A stretch of 64,000 nt of DNA from Bradyrhizobium sp. SZCCT0148 (GTDB lineage: Bacteria; Pseudomonadota; Alphaproteobacteria; Rhizobiales; Xanthobacteraceae), in the NCBI RefSeq assembly GCF_018129985.1, contig NZ_JAFCKT010000014.1, positions 1 through 64,000 on the forward strand, written 5' to 3'. Numbering within the stretch: position 1 is the first letter of the stretch; the number at the start of each line of letters is the position of its first letter. The notes beneath the pieces were generated by a model. The model was not told the origin of the DNA. It was given only the letters and a program-made list of their open reading frames with translations, and made no database searches. Below are positions 28,367-37,244 of this stretch, in pieces. The position numbers and the translations under genes are program-made.

Positions 28367-29203
28367 ATGAGCAGACCAGTCAATCCCGTCACCGTGCCGC
28401 TCGCGGATTATTCGCCGCAGCATTTCCTGCTGGCCGTGGTCGACGGTGTTGCCACCGTGACGCTCAATCGTCCCGAGCGAAAAAATCCGCTGACATTCGA
28501 GAGCTATCGGGAGCTAACCGATTTCTTCCGGGCTTGCGCGTTCGATGATGAGGTCAAGTGCATCGTCGTGACCGGAGCCGGCGGCAACTTCTCGTCCGGC
28601 GGCGATGTGTTCGAGATCATTGGCCCGCTCGTGAAGATGGACACCAAGGGACTGACCGCCTTCACGCGGATGACGGGCGACCTCGTCAAGGCAATGCGGG
28701 CCTGCCCGCAGCCGGTCGTTGCCGCCGTCGAAGGTATTTGTGCCGGTGCTGGCGCGATCATTGCCATGGCCTCGGACATGCGCCTTGCGGCGAGTGGGAC
28801 CAAGGTGGCGTTCCTGTTCAACAAGGTGGGGCTGGCCGGCTGCGATATGGGCGCCTGCGCGATCCTGCCGCGGATCATCGGGCAGTCCCGTGCCTCCGAG
28901 CTGCTCTACACCGGCCGGTTCATGACAGCGGAAGAGGGCGAGCGCTGGGGCTTCTTCAGCCGCATCGTCACGCCGGAGCAAGTGCTACCCCAGGCACAAG
29001 TGCTGGCAACGCAGATCGCGGAAGGGCCGACCTTCGCCAACACCATGACCAAGCGGATGCTGGCGATGGAATGGGCCATGTCGGTGGAGGAAGCGATCGA
29101 GGCAGAAGCCGTTGCCCAAGCACTGTGCATGACCACGGCCGATTTCGAGCGCGCGTTCGAGGCTTTCGCCAACAAGGTCAAGCCGGTATTCAGGGGCGAC
29201 TAG
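28367..29203 (+). CDS. Enoyl-CoA hydratase/isomerase family protein
   Basis: A 278-residue crotonase-fold enzyme. NRPERKNPLTF, the oxyanion-hole segment GGNFSSGGDV and the CAGAGAIIAMASDMRLA block are visible. It is fitted to hydrate the enoyl-CoA made from the ring-reduced aromatic CoA ester. AAGGAG precedes the ATG. The next gene, the fused hydroxylase, follows after 101 bases that include their own operator, so it may be partly separately regulated. Confidence 0.88.
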   Translation: MSRPVNPVTVPLADYSPQHFLLAVVDGVATVTLNRPERKNPLTFESYRELTDFFRACAFDDEVKCIVVTGAGGNFSSGGDVFEIIGPLVKMDTKGLTAFTRMTGDLVKAMRACPQPVVAAVEGICAGAGAIIAMASDMRLAASGTKVAFLFNKVGLAGCDMGACAILPRIIGQSRASELLYTGRFMTAEEGERWGFFSRIVTPEQVLPQAQVLATQIAEGPTFANTMTKRMLAMEWAMSVEEAIEAEAVAQALCMTTADFERAFEAFANKVKPVFRGD

Positions 29204-29256
29204 TCCGGCCCCCTTGCCTCGAGCCGTGGCCGGCAGCGGGGACTTGCGCGAAATTA

Positions 29257-29270
29257 TTTTAGGCTTAAAA
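29257..29270. promoter_or_regulatory. MarR-type operator, site 3
   Basis: TTTTAGGCTTAAAA has perfect TTTTA/TAAAA half-sites, and its arms extend to 9 bases with one mismatch. It lies 34 bases before the fused monooxygenase/reductase gene. Confidence 0.7.
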
Positions 29271-29304
29271 TAGTTTCGTGGCCGGGTGAATTGGCGAGGC
29301 TCCC

Positions 29305-31656
29305 ATGAAAGTCGCGATCATCGGTGGCGGACCTGCGGGTCTCTACGCTGCGATCCTGCTCAAGAAGCAGCGCCCGCGCGCCGACATCACGGTGTACGAA
29401 CGCAATCGCGCCGATGACACCTTCGGCTTCGGCGTGGTGTTCTCGGATGCTACGCTGGACAATTTCGAAAAGCACGATCTGCCGAGCTATCGCCGCATCA
29501 CCCAGGAGTTCGCCTACTGGGACGATATCGCCGTGCACTTTCGCGGCACCGTGCACCGGGTCGGCGGTAACGGCTTTTGCGGATGCTCCCGAAGCAAGTT
29601 GCTCCTGATCCTCCAGGAACGGGCGCGCGAGCTCGGCGTCGTTCTGCACTTCGAGGTGGACATCGACGACGAAACCCGGTTCGCCGATGCCGATCTCATC
29701 CTGATCGCCGACGGTATCAACAGCCGCTTCCGCGAGAAATACGTCGATCACTTCCAGCCCGAGGTCGACCTTCGCTCCAACAAGTTCGCCTGGATGGGCT
29801 CGACCAAGCCGCTCGACGCTTTCACCTTCATTTTCCAGGAGACCGAGTGGGGGCCGTTCATCGCCCACGCCTATCAGTATGAAGCGGGACACTCGACCTG
29901 GATCTTCGAGACTGATCCGCAGACATTCGAGCGCGCCGGCCTGACGGGGCTGGACGAGACGCAATCCGCCGCCCGAATGGCCGAGATTTTCGGCTGGTTC
30001 CTCGATGGACACAAGCTGCTCATCAACCGTTCGATGTGGCGCAATTTCCCGATGATCCGCAGCAAGCGCTGGGTCAAGGACAACATGGTGTTGCTCGGCG
30101 ATGCCAAGGCGAGCGCGCATTTTTCGATCGGCTCCGGCACCAAGCTCGCAATGGAAGACGCGATTGCGCTGGCTGAAGCGATGGACAAATCTCCCAGCAT
30201 CAAGGCCGCCCTGGACGTTTACGAGCACGGCCGCCGCGAGGAGGTCGAGAAGACGCAGCACGCTGCCGACGTCTCGCTGGTCTGGTTCGAGCATGTCGAC
30301 CGCTTCTGGGATTTCGATCCCGTGCAGTTTGCCTTCGGTGTAATGACGCGCTCCAAGGCGATCACCTATGACAATCTGAAGCTCCGTGCGCCGGATTTCG
30401 TGGCGGAGGTCGAGAAGTCGTTTGCCAAGCAGGTTCGCGACAGCGGCTTTGACGTCGATACCTCGAAGCCGGTGGTGCCGCTGTTCCAGCCGTTCCGGTT
30501 GCGCGATATGGAGGTTGCCAATCGCGCGGTGATGTCGCCGATGTGCATGTACTCGGCGAAGGAGGGTGTGCCGACCGATTTCCATCTGGTGCATTACGGA
30601 TCGCGCGCGATCGGTGGTGCCGGCCTCATCTTCACGGAGATGACCTGCGTCAGCCGTGATGCCCGCATCACGCCTGGCTGCGCCGGCTTGTGGAACGACG
30701 AACAGGAAGCTGCATGGCGGCGCATCGTGGATTTCGTCCACGGCAACTCGGCGGCGAAGATCTGCCTGCAGCTCGGGCATGCGGGCCGTAAGGGCGCGAC
30801 CAAGCTGATGTGGGACGGCATCGATCGCCCTCTCGACGAGGGCGGCTGGGACGTAGTCTCGGCATCGCCGCTGCCCTATTTTCCCGATAGCCGGGTACCG
30901 CGCGAGCTCGATCGCGCCGGCATGAGTGAGGTAAGAGCCTCTTTCGTCGCGGCGGCCGAGCGCGGCGAGCGCTGCGGTTTCGACATGCTGGAGCTGCACT
31001 GCGCCCACGGCTATCTGCTTGCGAGCTTTATTTCGCCGCTGACGAATACGCGCACGGATGCGTATGGCGGTTCGCTCGAAAATCGTCTGCGCTTCCCGCT
31101 GGAGATCTTCCAGGCGCTGCGGGCGGCATGGCCGTCGCACAAGCCGATGTCGGTACGCATTTCCGCGACTGACTGGGCCGACGGCGGTATCACCGGCGAC
31201 GATGCGGTGGCGATTGCGCGCGCTTTCGCGGAGGCCGGTGTCGATCTCGTCGATGTCTCGACGGGGCAGACCGTCCGCGATGCGCAGCCTATCTACGGGC
31301 GCATGTTCCAGACGCCGTTCTCGGATCAAGTTCGCAACGAGGCACGCGTGGCCACGATGTGCGTCGGCAACATCACCACGGCCGACCAGGCTAACACAAT
31401 CCTGGCTGCCGGCCGGGCAGACCTTGTCGCCCTTGGCCGGCCGCACCTGGTCGATCCGTTCTTCACCATGAAGGCGGCGGCTTGGTACGGGGCAAAGGAC
31501 GCGTTCTGCCCGCCGCAATATCTGCCTGGAATGGATCAGATTTTCCGCAACAGCGTCCGCGACCGGCAGGATCTCGAGGAGCTGCGCATTAAGGCTAAGC
31601 CAAAGACCCGGGCCGAGCTCAAGGCGGAGGCGACAAAGCCGCTTGCGGCGGAGTAA
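29305..31656 (+). CDS. Fused 2-aminobenzoyl-CoA / salicylyl-CoA-type monooxygenase-reductase
   Basis: A 783-residue fusion. Residues 1 to ~390 are a class A FAD monooxygenase (VAIIGGGPAGLYAAILLKK; VLLGDAKASAHFSIGSGTKL). Residues ~400-750 are an old-yellow-enzyme-type FMN reductase (VMSPMCMYSA; His pair in ELHCAHGYLLASF; TDAYGGSLENR). This architecture is that of Azoarcus evansii 2-aminobenzoyl-CoA monooxygenase/reductase and of salicylyl-CoA 5-hydroxylase. It hydroxylates the CoA-bound ring at C5 and, in the aminobenzoyl enzyme, reduces it to a non-aromatic product. GAGG precedes the ATG. Confidence 0.9.
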   Translation: MKVAIIGGGPAGLYAAILLKKQRPRADITVYERNRADDTFGFGVVFSDATLDNFEKHDLPSYRRITQEFAYWDDIAVHFRGTVHRVGGNGFCGCSRSKLLLILQERARELGVVLHFEVDIDDETRFADADLILIADGINSRFREKYVDHFQPEVDLRSNKFAWMGSTKPLDAFTFIFQETEWGPFIAHAYQYEAGHSTWIFETDPQTFERAGLTGLDETQSAARMAEIFGWFLDGHKLLINRSMWRNFPMIRSKRWVKDNMVLLGDAKASAHFSIGSGTKLAMEDAIALAEAMDKSPSIKAALDVYEHGRREEVEKTQHAADVSLVWFEHVDRFWDFDPVQFAFGVMTRSKAITYDNLKLRAPDFVAEVEKSFAKQVRDSGFDVDTSKPVVPLFQPFRLRDMEVANRAVMSPMCMYSAKEGVPTDFHLVHYGSRAIGGAGLIFTEMTCVSRDARITPGCAGLWNDEQEAAWRRIVDFVHGNSAAKICLQLGHAGRKGATKLMWDGIDRPLDEGGWDVVSASPLPYFPDSRVPRELDRAGMSEVRASFVAAAERGERCGFDMLELHCAHGYLLASFISPLTNTRTDAYGGSLENRLRFPLEIFQALRAAWPSHKPMSVRISATDWADGGITGDDAVAIARAFAEAGVDLVDVSTGQTVRDAQPIYGRMFQTPFSDQVRNEARVATMCVGNITTADQANTILAAGRADLVALGRPHLVDPFFTMKAAAWYGAKDAFCPPQYLPGMDQIFRNSVRDRQDLEELRIKAKPKTRAELKAEATKPLAAE

Positions 31657-31711
31657 CCGCCCGTGCGACGTTAACCTCATTGCCTCAGATGTTTCGAGTG
31701 GAGTAAGGGCG

Positions 31712-32962
31712 ATGAAGGCGATTATCGTCGGTGGCGGTATCGGTGGTCTCACCACGGCATTGATGCTGCGTTCGCGCGGCATCGACTGCGAGATCTTCGA
31801 GCAGGCCGACACCATTCGTGAGCTCGGCGTCGGCATCAATACGCTGCCGCATGCCATGCGCGAACTCGCCGGCCTCGGCCTGCTCCAGAAGCTCGACGAC
31901 GTCGCTGTTCGCACCGACCAACTCTATTATCTCAACCGCCACGGCCAGGAGGTCTGGCGCGAAGCCCGCGGCATCGATGCCGGCCACGACGTGCCGCAAT
32001 TCTCGATTCATCGGGGCCGGCTACAGGGCGTCATCCATCGCGCCGTCGAGGAGCGGCTCGGGCATCAGGCAATCCACACCGGCTGCCGGCTTGGTGCGTT
32101 CACGCAGGACGAGAGCGGCGTCACAGCCTATTTCTTCGACCGCGCCGGCGCGCATATTCACACCGCGCGCGGCGACATCCTGATCGGCGCCGATGGCATC
32201 CATTCCCGCGTTCGCGACACGCTGTTCCCGAACGAGGGGCCGCCGTGCTGGAACGGGTTGATGTTGTGGCGCGGTGCGCGCGACTGGCCGCTGTTCCTCA
32301 CCGGTAAATCCATGATCGTGGCCGGTGGCCTCAATGCCAAGGTGGTGATTTATCCGATCGCGGAGGGATCGAGCCCGGCAAGCCGCCTGACCAATTGGGC
32401 CGTGCTGGTCAAGGTCGGCGAGGGCAATGCGCCACCGCCGCGCAAGGAGGACTGGTCGCGACCGGGCCGCCGCGAGGAGCTGATGCCGCACGTCGCCCGC
32501 TTCTCGGTGCCCTATCTCGACGTGAAAAGCTTGATCTCGGCGACGCCCGAATTCTACGAATATCCGACCTGCGACCGCGATCCCTTGCCGTACTGGTCGT
32601 CCGGACGCGTGACGCTGCTCGGCGATGCCGCGCATCCCATGTATCCCGTCGGCTCCAACGGCGCGTCACAGGCGATCCTCGATGCGCGCTGCCTTGCTGA
32701 TGCGCTGGTGCGCGCTGAGCATCCGCGCCAGGCGTTGCTCGAATACGAGAAGAAACGCCTGCCGATGACCGCCGATATCGTCCGCTCCAACCGGCGCGGT
32801 GGCCCCGAGGGCGTCATAGACGCCGTCGAGCAGCTCGCGCCCGACGGCTTCGACAATATCGACAATGTGCTCAGCTATTCCCAGCGCGAGGCCATCGTCC
32901 GTGGCTACGCCACCAAGGCCGGTTTCGCGGCCGTGCCGGGGCTTGCAGCGGTGCGCGCCTGA
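31712..32962 (+). CDS. FAD-dependent monooxygenase (salicylate-hydroxylase-like)
   Basis: A 416-residue class A flavoprotein. The FAD fold is IIVGGGIGGLTTALMLRSRG, the DG motif ILIGADGIHSRVRD, and the GD motif VTLLGDAAHPMYPVGSNGASQ. This family (kynurenine/6-hydroxynicotinate/salicylate 3-monooxygenase-like) decarboxylatively or simply hydroxylates aromatic acids. ATG 31712 is preferred, with GGAG 9 bases upstream. It follows the fused enzyme by 55 bases and likely belongs to the same transcript. Confidence 0.87.
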   Translation: MKAIIVGGGIGGLTTALMLRSRGIDCEIFEQADTIRELGVGINTLPHAMRELAGLGLLQKLDDVAVRTDQLYYLNRHGQEVWREARGIDAGHDVPQFSIHRGRLQGVIHRAVEERLGHQAIHTGCRLGAFTQDESGVTAYFFDRAGAHIHTARGDILIGADGIHSRVRDTLFPNEGPPCWNGLMLWRGARDWPLFLTGKSMIVAGGLNAKVVIYPIAEGSSPASRLTNWAVLVKVGEGNAPPPRKEDWSRPGRREELMPHVARFSVPYLDVKSLISATPEFYEYPTCDRDPLPYWSSGRVTLLGDAAHPMYPVGSNGASQAILDARCLADALVRAEHPRQALLEYEKKRLPMTADIVRSNRRGGPEGVIDAVEQLAPDGFDNIDNVLSYSQREAIVRGYATKAGFAAVPGLAAVRA

Positions 32963-32971
32963 GGCCCGCCG

Positions 32972-33430
32972 CTAGCCGGCGCCGGGAGGCGGCGGCAGGA
33001 AATGGATGTTGAACTCGGCCGCCATCGCCACCACGTCTTCCGGCTTCTGTTCCTTCATGTTGTGAAGGCCCCAGAACAGGTCGAACAGCTTTTTGGTAGG
33101 CGAGACCCAGAACAGCACCTTTGCGGTCTGCTCCGACTTGTTGAAGATGCCGTGCGGGACGCCCATGCCGAGCCGGATCAGATCGCCCGCGGTCGCCTGC
33201 GACTCCGAATTGCCGAGCATGAAGTCGAGCTTGCCCTCGAGCATATAGAGATATTCGTCCTGGTCGGGATGAATGTGCGGCGGCACGAACGTGCCCGGAG
33301 GCAAGGTCGCGTGCCAGGAGAAGCTATGCTCGGTCTTGCTCTTCGGCACATAGGTCTGGCCGAGGATATTCCAGGAAATGCCCTGAATGCCCTCATTGGC
33401 CCGTGTGATGCCGGTAATTTCGCTGCTCAT
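32972..33430 (-). CDS. Cupin-domain protein
   Basis: A 152-residue single-domain cupin. The metal-site motif PPHIHPDQDEYLYMLEG gives two His and a Glu; the second motif is GVPHGIFN. ATG 33430 is set by GGAGG upstream. Cupins of this kind range from metal dioxygenases for quercetin-type or gentisate-type substrates to storage-like binding proteins, so I do not assign a reaction. It lies 28 bases downstream of the binding-protein gene in the same operon. Confidence 0.8.
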   Translation of the reverse strand: MSSEITGITRANEGIQGISWNILGQTYVPKSKTEHSFSWHATLPPGTFVPPHIHPDQDEYLYMLEGKLDFMLGNSESQATAGDLIRLGMGVPHGIFNKSEQTAKVLFWVSPTKKLFDLFWGLHNMKEQKPEDVVAMAAEFNIHFLPPPPGAG

Positions 33431-33458
33431 TGAAGTCCTCCCGTAACCCGTCGCGGCT

Positions 33459-34631
33459 TTAGTTCGCCGCCTTGCAGTCCTTCGCGTAGCGGTCGCCGTA
33501 ATTCTCGAAGACCTTCTGGACAATCTCGGTCTGGAACTTGCCGTCCGGACGCTTGGCGACCTTGGTCAGATAAAAGTCCTGGATCGGATAGCCGTTGGTG
33601 TTGAACTTGAAGGCGCCGCGCAGCGACGTGAAATCAGCCTTCTTCAGCGCGGCCCCTACAGCATCCTTGTTCGACAGGTCGCCCTTCACGGCCTTGATTG
33701 CACTGTCGATCAGCATCGCTGCGTCGTAGGCCTGGAAGGCGTAGGTGCCGGGCACGACATTGTAGGCGGCCTCATAGGAGGCGACGAACTTCTTGTTCTG
33801 GGGATTGTCGAGATTGGGCGCCCAGTTGGCCCCGCCGAACATGCCGACGGCCGCGTCCTGCTGCGCGGGCAAGGTCGATTCATCCACCGTGAACGCCGAG
33901 AGCACCGGAATGCTGTCGGCGAGGCCGGCCTGCCGGTACTGCTTGACGAGATTGACGCCGAGGCCGCCTGGCATGAACGTGAACAGCGCATCGGGCTTCT
34001 GCGAGGAGATCTTGGACAGCTCCGGCTGGAAGTCCAGCGTGTTCAGCGGCATGTAGGATTCCTCGACGATCTCGCCCTTGTAGTCGAGCTTGAAACCCAC
34101 CACCGAATCCTTGCCGGCCTGATAGTTCGGCACCATCAGGTACATGCGCTTGTAGCCGCGATCCTGCGCGACCTTGCCGAGGATCTCGTGAACCTGATCG
34201 TTCTGATACGAGGTCACATAGAAGAACGGGTTGCAGTCCTTGCCGGCAAAGGTCGACGGGCCCGCGTTGGGGCTGATCAGGAAGGTCTTCGATTCCGTCA
34301 CGGGCCGGTGGATCGCCTGCAGGATGTTGGAGAAGATCGGACCGATCACGAAGTCGACCTTGTCGCGCTCGAGCAGTCCCTTGACCTTGGTCACTGCGGC
34401 GTCCGGCTTCAGTTCGTCATCGACCACGACGACCTCGACGTCACGACCGCCCATCTTGCTGCCGAGGTCCTTGACCGCGAGCGCAAAGCCGTCGCGAACC
34501 TGCTGACCAAGCGCGGCGGCCGGTCCCGACAGGGTCACGATCACGCCGAGCTTGATTTTCTCCTGGGCCAGGGCAGGGGTCATTGCGGTGCCGAGCAGCA
34601 AGGCTGCGGCCAAGGTCGATTGCATTCTCAT
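33459..34631 (-). CDS. Branched-chain/aromatic-acid-type periplasmic substrate-binding protein
   Basis: A 390-residue type I periplasmic binding protein (Peripla_BP_6, LivK-like). The signal peptide ends at about residue 22 (PALAQE). The mature protein opens IKLGVIVTLSGPAAALGQQ. Homologues near aromatic operons bind benzoate-like acids. No permease or ATPase of the Liv type is next to it in the window, so it must use components encoded elsewhere. It shares a divergent promoter with the MarR gene. Confidence 0.87.
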   Translation of the reverse strand: MRMQSTLAAALLLGTAMTPALAQEKIKLGVIVTLSGPAAALGQQVRDGFALAVKDLGSKMGGRDVEVVVVDDELKPDAAVTKVKGLLERDKVDFVIGPIFSNILQAIHRPVTESKTFLISPNAGPSTFAGKDCNPFFYVTSYQNDQVHEILGKVAQDRGYKRMYLMVPNYQAGKDSVVGFKLDYKGEIVEESYMPLNTLDFQPELSKISSQKPDALFTFMPGGLGVNLVKQYRQAGLADSIPVLSAFTVDESTLPAQQDAAVGMFGGANWAPNLDNPQNKKFVASYEAAYNVVPGTYAFQAYDAAMLIDSAIKAVKGDLSNKDAVGAALKKADFTSLRGAFKFNTNGYPIQDFYLTKVAKRPDGKFQTEIVQKVFENYGDRYAKDCKAAN

Positions 34632-34775
34632 GATCTGTCCCCCGTGACATCAGGGCTTGCGCTGCAAGCCTTCGTACTCTGATCCAAGCTTATGCCGATG
34701 ATGGCGGCCGCGGCAAGCAGGGCGCAATGTGTCGCCATCCGCGCGTAGCGGCGCATGCAAGCGGCGCGCCAATTA

Positions 34776-34789
34776 TTTGAAGCCTAAAG
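34776..34789. promoter_or_regulatory. MarR-type operator, site 4
   Basis: TTTGAAGCCTAAAG, inside a longer imperfect palindrome CCAATTA...AAATTGG. It lies between the binding-protein gene and the MarR gene. Confidence 0.65.
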
Positions 34790-34844
34790 AAATTGGCGTG
34801 CGATCGATTGTTGCAGCTTTGGACTTGCGGCCGGCTTCAATTTA

Positions 34845-34858
34845 TTTGAAGCTCAAAA
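34845..34858. promoter_or_regulatory. MarR-type operator, site 5
   Basis: TTTGAAGCTCAAAA lies 13 bases before the first possible MarR start codon, a position suited to autorepression. Confidence 0.6.
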
Positions 34859-34871
34859 CGTTGGGGAATCC

Positions 34872-35402
34872 GTGCCGGCGCCAATGCCTGCCGAGAGTGA
34901 CTGCACCGAGATGCTCGATTCCGAGACCAAGGCCGTCGAAACTCCGGAGGACCACGCTGACGAGCTTCGGCTGTGGTTGCGCCTCCTGACCTGCACGACT
35001 CTCATCGAAGGCGAGGTCCGCGGCCGTCTGCGGCAGCGGTTCGACGTTACGCTACCCCGCTTCGATCTGATGGCGCAGCTTGACAAGGCGCCCGACGGCA
35101 TGACGCTGTCCGATGTCTCCAAGCGGATGATGGTGTCGAATGGCAACGTCACCGGTCTCGTCGAGCGCCTCGTGGAGTCCGGCCATCTCGACCGTCGAAC
35201 CTCGGAGACGGATCGCCGGGTCCAAGTGATCCGCCTCACGAAACTCGGTCGCGCCGAGTTCCGCAAGATGGCCGCGGAGCACGAGACCTGGATCGCCGAT
35301 CTGTTCGCTGACCTCTCGCCGAAAGACGTCCGCGAATTGATGCGGCTGCTCGCCAAGACCAAGTCGTCGGCGCAGAAATCAGCCGCGCGTCGCCGGGCCT
35401 AA
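34872..35402 (+). CDS. MarR-family transcriptional regulator
   Basis: A 176-residue winged-helix regulator. The helix-turn-helix is TLSDVSKRMMVSNGNVTGLV and the wing contains TSETDRRVQVIRLTKLG. Related regulators repress aromatic-acid operons and release DNA on binding the acyl-CoA. The GTG at 34872 has GGGG upstream, but the closeness of operator site 5 means a later ATG at 34911 may be the true start. It is divergent from the binding-protein gene and just upstream of the CoA ligase. It is the obvious candidate to bind the six palindromes. Confidence 0.87.
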   Translation: MPAPMPAESDCTEMLDSETKAVETPEDHADELRLWLRLLTCTTLIEGEVRGRLRQRFDVTLPRFDLMAQLDKAPDGMTLSDVSKRMMVSNGNVTGLVERLVESGHLDRRTSETDRRVQVIRLTKLGRAEFRKMAAEHETWIADLFADLSPKDVRELMRLLAKTKSSAQKSAARRRA

Positions 35403-35473
35403 GAACGGCGCGCCAATCCCTCTGCCGCTGGAAAAAGCACGCTGTGCCCAAAATCCGCTATTGCGCCGAATTG

Positions 35474-35487
35474 TTTTAAGCCTAAAA
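35474..35487. promoter_or_regulatory. MarR-type operator, site 6
   Basis: TTTTAAGCCTAAAA has perfect half-sites. It lies 50 bases before the CoA ligase gene. Confidence 0.7.
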
Positions 35488-35537
35488 TGTTTTCAGATCG
35501 TGCTGCCGGGTGCAATCCATGCTGAAAGGAGCGTGCG

Positions 35538-37229
35538 ATGGCCAACGCCGCCAAGGTTCAAGTGACGGGCTCGCATGGCGGTAACGCCGCGACGGCTCAT
35601 GTCGATACGTTCGCGCAGCAGCATCTGCCGCCGCGCGAGCTGTGGCCCGAATTCATCTTCACGCGGCCGGAGCTGAACTATCCCCCGCGATTGAATTGCG
35701 TCAGTTATTTCCTCGATCGCTGGGTCGAGCAGGGACATGGCGAGGCGCCCTGCGTCATCAGCCCCGCCGTCAGCTACACCTATCGCGAGCTGCAATCGTT
35801 GGTGAACCGCATTGCCAACGTGCTGGTCGGCAAGCTCGGTCTCGTCCCCGGTGGGCGCGTGCTGCTGCGCTCCGCCAACAATCCGATGATGGTTGCGACC
35901 TATCTCGCAGTGATCAAGGCCGGCGGCATCGTGGTGGCGACGATGCCGCTGCTCCGCGCCAAGGAATTGGCCTACCCGATCCAGAAGGCGGAGATCACGC
36001 TGGCGCTGTGCGACGGCAAGCTCGCCGAGGAAATGGAGAAGGCAAAAGCGGCGGCCTCCGGTCTCAAGCACGTGGTCTATTGGGGCAATGGCGCCGCCGA
36101 CGCGCTCGAGGCGCTGATTGCCGATGCGAGTCCGGAGTTCAGGGCCGTCGATACGGCCGCCGACGACATCTGCCTGATCGCCTTTACGTCGGGCACGACG
36201 GGCGATCCCAAGGGCACCATGCACTTCCACCGCGACATGCTCGCTGTGTGCGACGGCTACGCGCGCAACATCCTGCGCGCCGAGCAGAGGGATCGCTTCG
36301 TCGGCTCGGCGCCGCTCGCTTTCACCTTCGGCTTCGGCGGCGTGCTGTTTCCGATGCACATCGGCGCCTCCTTCGTGGTATTGGAGAAGACGACGCCGGA
36401 CGATATTCTGACCGCGATCGAGCAGTACAAGACCACGGTCTGTTTCACAGCGCCGACCGCATACCGCGCCATGATCGGCAAGCTTTCGGGGCGCGACATC
36501 TCCTCGCTCCGAAAGTGCGTCTCCGCCGGCGAGACGTTGCCCAAGCCAACCTTCGACGCATGGCTCAAGGCCACCGGAATCAAGCTTATGGACGGCATCG
36601 GCTCGACCGAGCTGCTGCACATCTTCATCAGCGCGACGGAGGACGAAATTCGTCCCGGCGCCACTGGAAAGCCCGTACCGGGCTATGAGGCCAAGATCGT
36701 CGATGACGACGGCCATGATTTGCCGCTGGGCACGATGGGCAAGCTTGCGGTGCGCGGGCCGACGGGATGCCGCTATCTCGCCGACGAGCGGCAGCGCAAA
36801 TATGTCCAGAATGGGTGGAACATCACCGGCGACACCTATCTGATGGATAGCGATGGCTACTTCTGGTACCAGTCGCGCTCCGACGACATGATCGTATCGG
36901 CGGGCTACAATATCGCGGGCACCGATGTCGAAGCGGCGCTGCTCACGCATCCGGCGGTCGCCGAGTGCGGCGTGGTCGGCGCACCCGACGAAGCCCGAGG
37001 CATGATCGTGAAGGCCTATGTCATTGCGGCGCCCGGCGTGACGGCGGACGCACAGCTCGTGGCCGAACTGCAGGAGCATGTCAAACGCGAGATCGCGCCC
37101 TACAAATATCCGCGCGCGATCGAGTTCGTGACGCAACTGCCGAAGACCGAGACCGGAAAACTGAAGCGCTTTGCCCTGCGGCAACTGGCGCAGGCCGCGG
37201 CGACGTCCTCGGGCGTCGCGGCGGAATGA
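35538..37229 (+). CDS. Benzoate/2-aminobenzoate-CoA ligase type AMP-forming synthetase
   Basis: A 563-residue ANL ligase. Motifs are FTSGTTGDPKG, GSTELLHIFI (in place of the usual TE-M stretch of fatty-acyl ligases), NITGDTYLMDSDGYFWYQSRSDDMIVSAGYNI and the C-terminal PKTETGKLKR with the adenylation lysine. The C-terminal half closely resembles benzoate-CoA and 2-aminobenzoate-CoA ligases. It makes the CoA ester consumed by the fused monooxygenase. Good AAGGAG precedes the ATG, and it carries its own operator. Confidence 0.88.
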   Translation: MANAAKVQVTGSHGGNAATAHVDTFAQQHLPPRELWPEFIFTRPELNYPPRLNCVSYFLDRWVEQGHGEAPCVISPAVSYTYRELQSLVNRIANVLVGKLGLVPGGRVLLRSANNPMMVATYLAVIKAGGIVVATMPLLRAKELAYPIQKAEITLALCDGKLAEEMEKAKAAASGLKHVVYWGNGAADALEALIADASPEFRAVDTAADDICLIAFTSGTTGDPKGTMHFHRDMLAVCDGYARNILRAEQRDRFVGSAPLAFTFGFGGVLFPMHIGASFVVLEKTTPDDILTAIEQYKTTVCFTAPTAYRAMIGKLSGRDISSLRKCVSAGETLPKPTFDAWLKATGIKLMDGIGSTELLHIFISATEDEIRPGATGKPVPGYEAKIVDDDGHDLPLGTMGKLAVRGPTGCRYLADERQRKYVQNGWNITGDTYLMDSDGYFWYQSRSDDMIVSAGYNIAGTDVEAALLTHPAVAECGVVGAPDEARGMIVKAYVIAAPGVTADAQLVAELQEHVKREIAPYKYPRAIEFVTQLPKTETGKLKRFALRQLAQAAATSSGVAAE

Positions 37230-37244
37230 GAGAAGGATGAAGAC

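Noticed and set aside
29254..31914. An 886-codon open frame on the minus strand
   Set aside because: It is antisense to the fused monooxygenase/reductase, whose protein has clear motifs. The minus frame gives an arginine- and histidine-rich sequence without a domain, as expected in high-GC DNA.
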